Assembly (NCBI RefSeq): GCF_007565055.1
Contig: NC_044553.1
Location: forward strand, 124,084,978 to 124,148,977
Source: Rhinopithecus roxellana
Lineage: Eukaryota; Chordata; Mammalia; Primates; Cercopithecidae
Reading direction: 5' to 3'
DNA length: 64,000 bases
Below are positions 45,037 through 55,364 of this stretch, piece by piece; position 1 is the first letter of the stretch; every line of letters starts with the position of its first letter. The notes below the pieces were generated by a model. That model was not told the DNA's origin. It saw only the letters and a list, made by a program, of their open reading frames with translations, and did no database searches. Position numbers and translations under genes: made by a program.

Positions 45037-45255
45037 ATGCCTCCGGCCGGCGGCTCCAGAGCGCCGCGTCCCGCCGCGCTGCCCGGCAGCCTGTCCCGCC
45101 TGCGCGAGTGCCCGGGCCGCTCCCGCATCGTGCTGGCGCTCGGGGCCACGCAGATGGCGCTCGGATGCCTCATCGTGGCAGTCAGCTTCGCCGCGCTGGC
45201 GCTCACCACCTCGGCCCGCGTCCGCCACTCCTGCCCCTTCTGGGCAGGCTTCTCG
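45037..45255 (+). CDS. ENTREP2: ENTREP2/FAM189A1-like protein, first coding exon
   Basis: The exon encodes 73 residues starting MPPAGG. Residues 1-30 are Pro/Ala/Arg-rich and cytosolic by prediction, ending in the family motif RLRECPGRSR. Residues 31-56 form the first transmembrane helix (IVLALGATQMALGCLIVAVS and following), and residues 57-73 carry TTSARVRHSCPFWAGFS. This block is the start of the CD20-like four-helix domain in ENTREP (FAM189) proteins. These are endosomal membrane adaptors that bind epsin and NEDD4-family ligases such as ITCH through PPxY motifs further downstream, outside this window. The start codon has G at -3, and no in-frame ATG lies between it and the upstream TAG at 44911. 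The exon ends at tcg|gtgagt, a strong splice donor in phase 0. ENTREP2 is preferred over ENTREP1 because the motif set agrees best with my memory of FAM189A1 and because intron 1 is very long. The family call is firm and the paralogue call is tentative. Confidence 0.82.
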
Positions 45256-45875
45256 GTGAGTGTCCGCGGCCAGACGGGGACGGGCTCCGGGTACTGCGCG
45301 GGCCGGGGGAACGAGGCGCTGCAGCCGCCGGGACGCCACCGCGGGCGGCAAGTTCCGGGTGCCAACGCCGGGGCCGAGCAGCTGCAGCGCGGGGCGCAGT
45401 TCGAAACTCCGAGCAGAATAACTACAGGGCCCGGCTCGCGGCTCTCAGAGCATCGCGTTCCCGCTCCTATTGCGCTGATTCCCGGAGTTACTTTTCTTAG
45501 AGGAAACAGCAGCCAGGCGCCCGCCGTCCTCCGAGCCCACGGCGGCCGGAGGGAGCGCCGGGGACCGCGCGCGCCGGGGACACGACCTCGCCAGCCGAGC
45601 GGCGGAGGCCGAGGCAAGGAGGTGGAATCCGAACCCGGAGCAGAGCAGCGTGTGTGCGCGCCTCTTGCCTTCGCGGCTGCCCTGGCCCGGGGTGGGCGCG
45701 GGGCGCGTTCCGTCGGGTTTTGGGTCAGTCCGGCTATCGGGGACCGGCCAACCCCTGTGGTCACTCGTCGACTTGGCTTCGGGGACTTCTGGTTTCCCGT
45801 GTCCGCCCAGAACAGCGTGGTTTGTGGGCAGCGGGACTGGGCAGGCGACCCGCATCCGGCATCCTGGGGCAGGGG

Positions 45876-45916
45876 CCTGGGGGAGGGGGGCGGGGGGCGG
45901 GGGGCGGGGGGCGGGC
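45876..45916 (+). other. G-quadruplex-prone G-run cluster
   Basis: Six runs of five or six G separated by single bases (a or c) at the 3' edge of the CpG island, inside intron 1 and on the non-template strand. This satisfies the classical G4 pattern several times over. Its position about 620 bp after the splice donor could affect R-loop formation or early elongation. Confidence 0.85.
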
Positions 45917-45950
45917 ACGGTGCGGGGGCCGTGGCTGCTTTCTGAGCTCC

Positions 45951-47035
45951 AGACCTTAAGGATGACCGATTTTCAGACTCTTAACCACCAAATCAGAGAA
46001 GCCAGTGATGAACAAATCTCCGTAAGAGAAAGACACCAGGACATCTCTATTAAAGTGACTGTCCCCAAGAGTTAATTTTTGGCATTTTGTAGCATTTTGA
46101 TGCAAGTTGTTTTTTTCCCTATATTAAAAAGAATGGACGTTATGGGAATGGGAGAGATACATATGCAGAGCAGATATTTATGAAGAGAGGCACTTGTTCT
46201 GAGAACTCTTGACATCTGTAACTGCATTTGGTGTATCGTGCTGAAATACATCGCATAGGCTTGTAAACTCAGTATGTTTTAATTCCATCTACAGAAATCC
46301 AAACCAGTCCTTTATAACTAATGTTTGCTATTTGTTCTTGAGTTTTAAAATTTGAAAAAACTCGTCCAGCCTTGCTTATTTGTTTTTTCATAATAGTCTT
46401 TGTTCTTTAAGTTCATTGCATGGCTTTTACCATAAGATCTGAGCAAAATTGCCTCTGGAACGCCTCGATCGATACAGGTGTGGTTGTTCATCCTAATGGG
46501 GGTATTAACTTTCAAAGCTTATTTCAGATCAAGGGTGAGCCTTGGAGAGCTGAATAGGAACAACAGACTGTGTGGTCACAGCTGGGAGTGTTCAAATAAA
46601 AGAGAGGAGGTTGGAGGCAAGCACACGGGAGCCATGATTTAAATGCCCCTCTCTATATAGTTTTCACACATCTGTTGCTGAGTTTTTACCATTATTTAAT
46701 ATGCATTGTTTTCATGTCTGTCTAGCGGGCATTGAGGTTAAAGTCTGCTGGAACCAGCCTACAGGTGGCAGACTGGTGAATTAGCTCCACTTGCTGGCTC
46801 CTCCCTGAGGCCCCCCCTTCCTGCTTTAGCCTTGGGTTCCCAAGGGTGTGGAGAGAGAACTGCCTCTTAATAACAAACCTAAAGGGGAAAACATTAATTG
46901 GACGCAGTAGAAAAGCTTATTTATGTGAAAAGTGCACATCCCCTACATTTTAGTTTAAAGAGTTAAATAAATGTGTAAACAGTTAATTCAGTTTGCATTT
47001 GCAGTGTTATTCTCTTCAACATCTCTAACCTATTT
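45951..47035. other. Early intron 1, no named repeat
   Basis: About 1.1 kb without recognisable interspersed repeats, next to the CpG island. It may contain intronic regulatory sequence, but no specific site can be named. Confidence 0.4.
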
Positions 47036-47338
47036 TTCTTTTTTTGCCTTAAGAGGCAGGATCTCACTGTTCTGCCCAGGCTGGAGTGCAGTGGCACTGT
47101 CATAGCTCACTGCACCCTGGAACTCCTGGGCTGCAGCGATCCTCCTGCCTCTGCCTCGCAAGTAGCTAGGACTGCAGGTGTGTACCACCATGCCTGGCTA
47201 ATATTAAAAACTTTTTTTTTTTTTTTTTTTTTTTAAGAGATGGGGTCTCATTATGTTGCCCAGGCTGGATACAAGGGATGCTCCTGCCTCGGCCTCCCAA
47301 AGCACTGAGATTACAAGCTTGAGCCACTGTGCCCGGCC
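47036..47338 (-). mobile_element. AluJ-type (-)
   Basis: Old antisense Alu ('taagaggcaggatctcactgttctgcccaggc'). The mid-linker has expanded to 24 T (47212-47235). Ends 'tgtgcccggcc'. Confidence 0.9.
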
Positions 47339-47777
47339 TATAACCTGTTCTAACTTCTTATGATTCAGAGTAATTCCATACAGTTCTCCTACATATGGAC
47401 ATTCCTCTAGGCTCTGGAGATCAACAATGAACACAGCACACTCTGCTTACATTTTGGAGATTATAAGATGACTTCTGTCCTGGGTCCTCCATCTCCCACC
47501 CGCCTATTTTTTCATGGACTTCTTTTCTGTCTTCAAACTTACTTTGCTGCAAGCACCTTGAAAGTTCTTTCAGTACGCTACAGTGTATACCATTTTTCAC
47601 CTGTTGTCTGCAACCCTTTGCAGAAATGATGATTGGTTCCTGGTGTATTGAGACAGGTTTGCATGTTAACATGGTTGTGAGTGGGAAACGCTGACCCATT
47701 GCCATATATATGCCTGCCTGCTGAGATTGGTGCAGCTGCCTTGCCAAGGTTGTTCTTCATTTAAGAATGGCAGCCGG
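47339..47777. other. Unclassified intronic sequence
   Basis: No exon or named repeat recognised. Confidence 0.35.
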
Positions 47778-48076
47778 GGCCGGGCGCGGTGGCTCAAGCC
47801 TGTAATCTCAGCACTTTGGGAGACGGGCGGATCGCGAGGTCAGGAGATTGAGACCATCCTGGCTAACACGGTGAAACTCCGTCTCTACTAAAAAAAATAC
47901 AAAAAACTAGCTGGGCGAGGTGGCGGGCGCCTGTAGTCCCAGCTACTTGGGAGGCTGAGGCAGGAGAATGGCGTAAACCCGGGAGGCGGAGCTTGCAGTG
48001 AGCTGAGATCCGGCCACTGCATTCCAGCCTGGGTGACAGAGCGAGACTCCGTCTCAAAAAAAAAAAAAAAAAAAAA
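47778..48076 (+). mobile_element. AluY, Old World monkey type (+), small deletion
   Basis: Young AluY ('ggccgggcgcggtggctcaagcctg'). It has lost about 8 bases where consensus reads 'gggaggccgagacggg' (here 'gggagacggg'). The target-site word 'aagaatggcagc' is exact on both sides. Confidence 0.96.
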
Positions 48077-49155
48077 GAATGGCAGCTGGGCTGGCTTCAT
48101 ACAGAAATCCACACTGTGGGGCTTAAGGCTTCCCTCTGGTTTCTCTAAATCTTCTAAAATGAGACCTATGTGCTCTTTAGCAACATATGGCTTTCTAGGC
48201 CCTCTCTTTGGTTTGCACATGGTGAAAACCCATTGTAAAAACAACTCTCCTAGATTTAAGAAACAAAATTGTTAGCTAAGACAGACAGCCCATGCTTAGT
48301 GAGCACTTACTGTGTGTGTAATAGCCCATTACTCTGGTGGCCTCTGCCTGCTGGTGTTCAGGGTTTTGTGTGGTTCCCTCTGCTTGAGTTTGGACTGGGC
48401 CTCTGATTTGCCTTAGCCAGTGGAACACAGCAGAACTGAGCCTGACTCTGTTCTGAGCCAAAGCCTTAGGAAATCTTGGTGCTTCTGCTGAGTAAACTGA
48501 TGGGAAGAGGGATGAGTGACTTACCCAAGGTCACTCAGCTACGAAGTAGCTTTGAACTTAGTTGCTCTGACTTTTTAGAGGCCAAACTCCTGCTAACCAT
48601 TAGGCAGAAGGGGGTGAAATAAAGCATGCTGGTAAAGGGGTCCACTTCAGCAAGGAGGCTCTCTGTTTATTAGGAAAAGCATAAAACATGCCTGGAAAGG
48701 TGAAGATACAAGAGAAATTTAAGGAGCCATTCCATTGGGCCGAGTTGAGGAAGTTTAAGGTTGAAAGGGAGGACTCGGCAAGGTTGGAGACAGGAGTGGG
48801 TGGCAGGCCTGGCCGGAGCTCTGTGATGAACACAGAGCTGTGCAGTTTCCGTTGTTAGAGTACCCTGCAGATGGTTTTCTTGTGCTGGGCTGTGCCAGCC
48901 AGTGAGTCAGCAGGTGGATCAGTTCCCTTGTGGATAGACGTCCTGCCCATTTTGAGAGGTAATGAGCTGTGTTCATAGTTTAGAAGACTGAGAGAGCTGG
49001 ATGGAGGTCTTGAATAGTTATCCTTTAATAGAGTAGTTTGTTATTTCTCTTGGAGATTTTATCAATGCCCAGAACTCAGGGGCAAACAGGTACATTGTGA
49101 GTTATCCACATTACCAGTTACATATGTTGATAAAGACAGCCATTGTGAGCTGACT

Positions 49156-49158
<3 letters not shown>
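48077..49158. other. Intronic, with an embedded MIR SINE
   Basis: 48500-48570 carries a MIR core ('gatgagtgacttacccaaggtcactcagctacgaagtagc'). No exon seen. Other text is unclassified. Confidence 0.45.

Positions 49159-49188
<30 letters not shown>
49159..49188. repeat. (TG)n microsatellite
   Basis: About 14 uninterrupted tg units. Confidence 0.95.
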
Positions 49189-49189
<1 letters not shown>

Positions 49190-49277
49190 TTTTCCTTTAA
49201 AAAGCAACTCCACTGGATTTTTTTTTATACTCTGAAAGTAATATATAAAAAGTAAAAATAACTGAAAATAAAAAAGT

Positions 49278-49565
49278 GGCTGGGCATGGTGGCTCACGCC
49301 TGTAATCCCAACACTTTGGGAGACTGAGGCGGGTGGATCACCTGAGGTCAGGAGTTGGAGACCAGCCTGGCCAACATGGCGAAACCCTGTCTCTACTAAA
49401 AATACAAAAATTAGCCAAGTGTAATGGTGAGTGCCTGTAATCCCAGCTACTTGAGAGGCTGAAGCAGGAGAATCACTTGAGCCCAGGAGGCGGAGGTTGC
49501 AGTGAGCCAAGATCATGCCTTTGCACTCCAGCCTGGAGGACAAGAGTGAAACTCCATCTCAAAAA

Positions 49566-49583
<18 letters not shown>
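49278..49583 (+). mobile_element. AluS-type (+)
   Basis: Complete dimer whose poly(A) runs into a (TA)n(CA)n microsatellite. Confidence 0.93.
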
Positions 49584-49621
<38 letters not shown>

Positions 49622-49645
49622 TACATACACACACACACATACAAT
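49584..49645. repeat. (TA)n(CA)n compound microsatellite at an Alu tail
   Basis: Nine ta units, nine ca units, then tacatacacaca units. It grew from the tail of the preceding Alu. Confidence 0.95.
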
Positions 49646-49799
49646 ATATAGCTTTGTCTACCCCAATTCTCTACCCATACACCACCGGTATTACCAGTGT
49701 TGTTTAATGTAGTCCTTCCACGCTTTCCTTTACAATCATAAAATGTATTAGAATGTATATATATGTGTATGGAAAATGTTTCTTTTCTTTTTAAAAACA

Positions 49800-50360
49800 A
49801 TTTACAAAAATGACATTATATCACCCATATTACTCTGTAACTTCTTTTGAAAATTTAATGTACAACGAATATTCCCAGCCATAACTCATTATTATTATTT
49901 TTCTAACACATTATTTTTAATGGCCGTGGAATAGTCCAAAGTGTGAATTATTACAAGTTATTCAGTTATTCTCCTGCTGGGAATAATCTCTGCTGGTTCT
50001 ATGTGTCTACAGACAATGCTGCTTGTCCAGCCTGAGATGCCACTGCTTTTTTATTTTGAGGATAGACTCCCCAAAGTGGAATTGTTAGTCAACGAGTATT
50101 CAAATTGGGAGTTTTGTTAGCTATTTCTGGATTAATTTTCACAGAAGAATGTAGGCACATCCACCCACAGAAACGTACAGTGTGTGCCCCTTTTCCTGTC
50201 CTCTTGCAGCGTGGGATATTAGCAATGCTGAGCATTTTTATTAATTTAATAGAGGCAGAAAGATATTTCTTTGGATCTGGATTTCCATGGATACTTTATT
50301 ATGTGTTGCAAATATTTTCTCATTTTGCTTAATTTTTGGTGTCTTGCCAGATAGGAAATT
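49800..50360 (-). mobile_element. Decayed LINE fragment (probably L1, -)
   Basis: The wording 'tgtaacttcttttgaaaatttaatgta', 'taatggccgtggaatagtccaaagtg' and 'ctccccaaagtggaattgttagtcaacgagtattc' resembles the antisense 3' region of old L1 elements. Low similarity. Confidence 0.4.
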
Positions 50361-51572
50361 TAAAAACTTTTAATATAATGCATGAATTTTGGGAGTACTG
50401 ACAGTTTTATCATATTAAATCTTCCAATTCAGAAACAGAGTATGTCTCTTCATTTCTTTGTTCCTTATTTTATGCCCTTCAGAATATGTTTTATGGGGAT
50501 GTATTCATGGTGGCAAAGTAGTTTTTCAATCTCCCCTGAACAACTCCTGGAAGCTAAACCAGTCAGCAAGACAGCCATAGATAAAGCCCAAAGAGGATGT
50601 GTCAACAAAAGTGATGGGGACTCTCTCCCCTCCCCCATTCCCAGGACTGGGTGGGTGTGCCCAAACCACCAGCATCAGAAGGACCTGGAGAAGAGCCGCA
50701 GTGGCCTCAGGGGAGTGATGGGAAATGAAAGGAACTATTGACAGGTGGTGGAACCCAAAAACTACCATGAGCTGCTCACCCCCAAAAGTAGGATGGAAGT
50801 CTGGTGGACAGACCTGAGAGCAACTGGCAAAACTGGAAAGGGACTCCCAGGCTTCTGGCGACAGGTGAGAGCAACCAAGTGTGTGTGGATGTGGGAGAAT
50901 CAGCATCAATGTGGTGGCACAGGCCTTGGAGAATCTTAGAAACGTACAGTAAGTCCTCCCTTCTAGAAGGACAGCACCTCACCTTGAGCAGAAATTACTG
51001 GAAACATACACCAAGTTGAGCAGAAGACAGATGGCAAGAGAAAATAAGTTCAGAGGGTGGAGGTGTGGAGGGGGACCCCCAAGGAAAAAGATCTCAAAAA
51101 CTGCTTTAACAGTGAAAGATAGCATCAAAAGCTGAGAGCTTATAGCCTTGGAAAAGAAAGACTTAGAAGTTCTAGAGCCGGAGCAAAGGACTAAAGGCAA
51201 GAGATCTTTCTGAGCTTTACAAAGGTTCTGGACTTGATGCTGGGAAACAAGTGGATACATGGAGAATTCATATTTTGAGTCTTTCACAGATCAGTAGAGC
51301 CAAGTGGGAAAGCTATTCTAGTCCATCCCTTCATTAGGAACTTTCCTGTTCTATTAGGAACTTCCTCCTCATTTAATCATGGACAGCAAAAAAGGAATAC
51401 GATCCCACTTCATGCAACATTTATTCAATGAAAACGTGATGAAAATGAACATAGTGGTACTACTGAAAATGAGAGCACACCAGAAAAATTATAAATTAAT
51501 ATTTCAATATAAGCTAAAAGAAAATAAAGTTTCATAAGAGTAGTATGAATCAGAAACTTTATTTTACTTATT
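50361..51572. other. Unclassified intronic sequence, possible LINE 5' part
   Basis: Open frames of 119 (+) and 127 (-) codons overlap at 50382-50909 with no domain. The sequence from 50500 reads like the 5' part of an old L1/HAL1 in + orientation, which would fit the ORF1-like text from 51880. No exon supported. Confidence 0.35.
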
Positions 51573-51868
51573 TATTTATTTTTATTTATTTCTGAGGCAG
51601 AGTCTCACTGTGTTGCTCAGGCTGTTGATCTTGGCTGACTGCATCCTCTGCCTCCCGGGTTCAAGTGATTCTCCTGCCTCAGCCTCAGCCTCCCAAGTAG
51701 TGGGATTTCAGGTGCATTCCACCACACCCAGCTAATTTTTGTGTTTTTAGTAGAGATGTGGTTTTGCTATGTTAGCCAGGCTGGTCTCCAACTCCTGACC
51801 TCAGGTAGTCAACCCACCTTGGCCTCCCAAAGTGCTGGGATTATAGGCACGAATGACTGCTCCCATCC
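51573..51868 (-). mobile_element. Alu (-), old
   Basis: Antisense dimer with a (TTTA)n tail and a 14-base loss after 'gctcaggctg'. The target-site word 'tgaatcagaaa' is present before (51546) and after (51869). Confidence 0.92.
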
Positions 51869-51879
51869 TGAATCAGAAA

Positions 51880-52300
51880 TTGTAAAAACTACAAAAGATA
51901 TGGCTAGATAACAGGAAATTATGAAAGGAGAACAGAAAGATGTCAGAAAAGAGTTTGCAAAAAATGAGTTTCAAAAATGAAGACTAAATTAGAAGGAACA
52001 CAGGAGCAAATATTCTTAGGAAGCATGGAAATAAAAATAGAGGATGAAAAGGAGAAAAATAATAAAAAAAGAAGGGAATAAAGTGAATTAAAGGAATGTA
52101 GGACACAGGCAAAGGAGGTCCAATATATGTATAATTAGTGTCCAGGGACAGAAAAACAAAGCAATAGAATAGCATAAATATTTAGAACTATAATGCAAGA
52201 AAACTTTCCTAAAATAAAAGAAGATTTGAAAGGATGCATTGTGTAACTGGGAGAAATCAATGGAGAATAGTCAGCATTGACATATTTCCCTGTAAAATAA
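51880..52300 (+). mobile_element. HAL1/L1-like ORF1-region relic (+)
   Basis: A-rich, Lys/Glu-coding text ('ggagaacagaaagatgtcagaaaag', 'gaaaactttcctaaaataaaagaagatttgaaagg') of the kind found in HAL1/L1M ORF1. No intact frame. Confidence 0.45.
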
Positions 52301-52302
52301 TG

Positions 52303-52750
52303 AATTTTATTTATTTATTTATTTATTATACTTTAAGTTCTAGGGTACATGTGCACAACGTGCAGGTTTGTTACATATGTATACACATGTGCCATGTTGG
52401 TGTGCTGCACCCATTAACTCGTCATTTACATTAGGTGTATCTCCTAATGCTATCCCTCCCCACTCCCCCAACCCCACCACAGGCCCCAGTGTGTGATGTT
52501 CCCCTCCCTGTGTCCAAGTGATCTCATTGTTCACTTCCCGCCTATGAGTGAGAACATGTGGTGTTTGATTTTTTGTCCCAGCGATACTTTGCTGAGAATG
52601 ATGGTTTCCAGCTGCATCCATGTCCCTACAAAGGACACGAACTCATTCTTTTTTATGGCTGCATAGTATTCCATGGTGTATATGTGCCGTATTTTCTTAA
52701 TCCAGTCTATCATTGATGTACATTTGGGTTGGTTCCAAGTCTTTCGATTT
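52303..52750 (-). mobile_element. L1PA 3' end (-), 5'-truncated
   Basis: Begins with a (TTTA)n tail and 'tactttaagttctagggtacatgtgcacaacgtgcaggtttgttacatatg', the L1P 3' UTR in reverse. The minus frame at 52531-52713 encodes the ORF2 C-terminus (KIRHIYTMEYYAAIKKNEF and FVGTWMQLETIILSK) with few changes, so it is one of the younger L1 pieces. It ends near 'ggttggttccaagtcttt', where an Alu then inserted. Confidence 0.92.
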
Positions 52751-52751
52751 T

Positions 52752-53044
52752 TTTTTCTTTTTTTTTTTTTTTTTGAGACAGAGTCTTGCTCTGTTGCCCA
52801 AGCTGGAGTGCAGTGGCGCGATCTTGGCTCACTGCAAGCTCCGCCTTCCGGGTTTACGCCATTCTCCTGCCTCAGCCTGCCGAGTAGCTGGGACTACAGG
52901 CGCCGCCACCACGCCCGGCTAATTTGTATTTTTGGTAGAGACGGGGTTTCACCGTGTTAGCCAGGACGGTCTTGATCTCCTGACCTCATGATCCGCCCAC
53001 CTCGGCCTCCCAAAGTGCTGGGATTACAGGCGTGAGCCACTGCC
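52752..53044 (-). mobile_element. AluY-type (-)
   Basis: Antisense, low-divergence. The head is cut after 'gcgtgagccactg', about 12 bases short. The target-site word 'ccaagtctttcgatttt' or 'ccaagtctttggatttt' stands on both sides. Confidence 0.95.
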
Positions 53045-53089
53045 AAGTCTTTGGATTTTAAAGATAAGAAAAAAAAAAAAAAAAAAAAA

Positions 53090-53380
53090 GGCCGGGCGCG
53101 GTGGCTCACGCCTGTAATCCCAGCACTTTGGGAGGCCGAGGCGGGCGGATCACAAGGTCAGGAGATCGAGACCATGGTGAAACCCCGTCTCTACTAAAAA
53201 TACAAAAAATTAGCCGGGCGCGGTGGCGGGCGCCTGTAGTCCCAGCTACTCAGGAGGCTGAGGCAGGAGAATGACGTGAACCCGGGAGGCGGAGCTTGCA
53301 GTGAGCTGAGATCTGGCCACTGCGCTCCAGCCTGGGCGACAGAGCGAGACTACGCCTCAAGAAAAAAAAAAACAAAAAAA
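53090..53380 (+). mobile_element. AluY with Yd-type 12-base deletion (+)
   Basis: Near-consensus young AluY in which 'gagaccatcctggctaacacggtgaaacc' is shortened to 'gagaccatggtgaaacc' (53168-53184). That is a 12-base deletion characteristic of the AluYd lineage. It has a short A-rich tail, and an A-rich run (53069-53089) precedes it. Confidence 0.93.
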
Positions 53381-53381
53381 A

Positions 53382-53704
53382 CCTGACAGAGTGTGGTGGC
53401 TCACGCCTGTAATCCCTGCAGTTTAGGAGGCTGATGTGGGTGGATCACATGAGCCAGGAGTTGAAGACCAGCCTGGACAACATGGCCCATTTCTACTGAA
53501 AATACAAAAAATTAGCTGGACATGGTGGCACACGGCTGTAGCTCCAGCTACTCGGGAGGCGGAGGTGGGAGGATCACCTGAGTCTGGGAGGTTGAGACTA
53601 CAGCGAGCTGAGATTGCACCGCTGCACTCCAGTCCGGGTGACAGAGAGACACCCTATCTCAAAAACAAGACAAAACAAAAAACACCAAAAAAAAAAAAAA
53701 AAAA
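53382..53704 (+). mobile_element. AluJ-type (+)
   Basis: Old diverged dimer ('acctgacagagtgtggtggctcacgcctg', 'gttgaagaccagcctggacaacatgg') with an interrupted poly(A) tail. Confidence 0.9.
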
Positions 53705-53859
53705 CCCCAACGAGAAAACACACACGCACACAGAACCCTCCCTTGGGCATCAGGTAAAAAGTCTAGTTATTTGAAGATATGGTGCACTGGAATGCTCATA
53801 GCCAAATTCTTTGCCGAAAAACAATGAAACTCTCTCTTAATATTGTTTTCTGGAAATGT

Positions 53860-54330
53860 TTTGAAATAATTTCTAACTTATAGAAAAGTTACACCACAGA
53901 ACCAAGAATTCCTGTGTCTCTTCTTTTAAATTCCCGAGTTGTAAACATTTTATTGCATGCACCCCATGGCTTGAGCTTGTGCACATTCTCTTTCTCAAGG
54001 TAAAAAAGATCTCAATTATCATTAGTTTTTTCTCAGTGTTTTGGGAGAAAGTTGTGGATGTGACGCTGCTTTACCCCCCAAAAACTCAGTGTATATTCTC
54101 ACCGCTCATGGATGCTCTTTATGTACTCATCCTAAGCCTCTCCAAATTAGGAAATCGACATTGGAAGAATATTGTTACCCAATCTGTAGACCCCATTCCA
54201 ATTTCATCACCTGCCCAAATAGTGTTTCTTTTTCCTTTCTGGCCCAGGGTCCTACCCAGGAGCATGAGCACTTCTCGTGTGCCTTCATTCTCCTCAGCCT
54301 TCCTCTCTGTGTCACATTTTCCACAGTTTT
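53860..54330 (-). mobile_element. Old L1 3'-UTR-like fragment (-)
   Basis: The opening 'aatttctaacttatagaaaagttac' and 'ccgagttgtaaacattttattgcatg' match the reversed 3' region of old L1 (the same class as 20641-21010). Similarity fades after about 54020. Confidence 0.45.
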
Positions 54331-54741
54331 GAAGGGCACAGGCTTTGCATTCTGTAGGATGACCCTGAACCTGGATCCATCTGATTTATCCTCATGGCCA
54401 GACTCAGCTCATGCATTCTTGGCAGGACAATCCCAAAGATGATGCCCTGCTTTTCTCAATGCATCGCATCGGAGGCATTGGTGATATTCACCTTGATCAC
54501 TTAATGATATTGCTGTCCGCCAGGTGTTGTTATTTTAAATTAACCATTTCCCCTTTGATTATAGTTTGTGTGAGGAAGTCTCAGATTATGCCAGTATCCT
54601 GTTTCTGGTCAAACTTCTATCTTTCAACTTCACATCTGTTGATGATTGCCGTCTGAACCAGCCTCCTCTATGATGGTTGCCAAGTCATTACTTTCTGTTT
54701 CCACTCCTTCTACATTATTTATTTTATTATTATTATTATTA
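54331..54741. other. Unclassified intronic sequence
   Basis: Short open frames without domains. No exon seen. Confidence 0.35.
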
Positions 54742-55262
54742 TTTTTGAGACGGAGTCTCGCTCTGTCACCCAGGCTGAAGTGCAGTGGCACGATCTCTGC
54801 TCACTGCAAGCTCTGCCTCCTGGGTTCACGCCATTCTCCTGCCTCAGCCTCCCGAGTAGCTGGGACTACAGTCACCCGCCACCACGCCTGGCTAATTATT
54901 TTGTAGTTTTAGTAGAGACGGGGTTTCACCATGTTAGCCAGGATGGTCTCCATCTCCTGACCTCGTGATCTGCCCTCCTCGGCCTCCCAAAGTGGTGGAC
55001 TTAGAGGTGTGAGCCACCGCTCCCGGCTGTTTTTCTAGTTTCATAGACTCCTGGGACAAGGCAGTTTGTCTCTTCCTTGTCAGCTGGGTAAAATGTCATT
55101 GAGGTCTCCCTGCATTTCCACTCCGTTGTCATGCAAGGAATAAGTTGTCGTTCTGATACATGGAGAGAAAAATGACGTGGCATCTGCCATGAAAGAAACC
55201 TTGATGTACAAGGGATGCAGTGACCCGTGGGAATCTCTACAGGCGTGAGCCACCGCGCCTGG
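54742..55262 (-). mobile_element. Composite Alu (-) with 230-bp embedded segment
   Basis: From the left it is an antisense AluS/Y running to its normal 5' end ('gtgagccaccgctcccggc', about 55027). Then come about 215 bases of non-Alu sequence, then a second copy of the Alu 5' end ('acaggcgtgagccaccgcg...ggcc', about 55237-55262). The words 'ccactccttctacatt' (54700-54715) and 'ccattccttctacatt' (55263 onward) lie outside both, so the whole block behaves as one insertion or as an Alu with an internal insertion. Confidence 0.85.
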
Positions 55263-55364
55263 CCCATTCCTTCTACATTTATTAATTGTTATTCTACTGT
55301 AGAAAGAGCTTTCCCATTCTCTCCTATGTATGTATGTATGTATATATATATGGATTTATGAATT

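Larger units (their letters stand above)
44300..45950. promoter_or_regulatory. CpG-island promoter of the ENTREP-family gene
   Basis: An abrupt change to very high G+C with unsuppressed CpG for about 1.6 kb, unlike everything else in the window. It contains several GC boxes (gggcgg or cgggcggggg, for example near 44755-44775 and 44795), short CGG runs (44808-44823, 44969-44981) and no TATA box at a plausible spacing. It spans the 5' leader, the first coding exon and the first 700 bp of intron 1, as expected for a TATA-less, dispersed-start CpG promoter. The exact start site cannot be read from sequence. Long open frames on both strands here are a by-product of GC content. Confidence 0.9.

Noticed and set aside
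44548..45764. Very long open frames (267 and 400 codons) on the minus strand over the CpG island
   Set aside because: They coincide with extreme GC content, where stop codons are rare in all frames. They overlap the real exon antisense and have only low-complexity Arg/Pro/Ala composition.
45256..45945. Read-through of the ENTREP frame beyond 45255
   Set aside because: A strong gtgagt splice donor sits exactly where the family's first coding exon ends. The continuation has no family similarity and is GC-driven.
50382..50909. Overlapping 119- and 127-codon frames
   Set aside because: They lie on opposite strands over the same bases, with no domain or codon signal. The text looks like decayed LINE.
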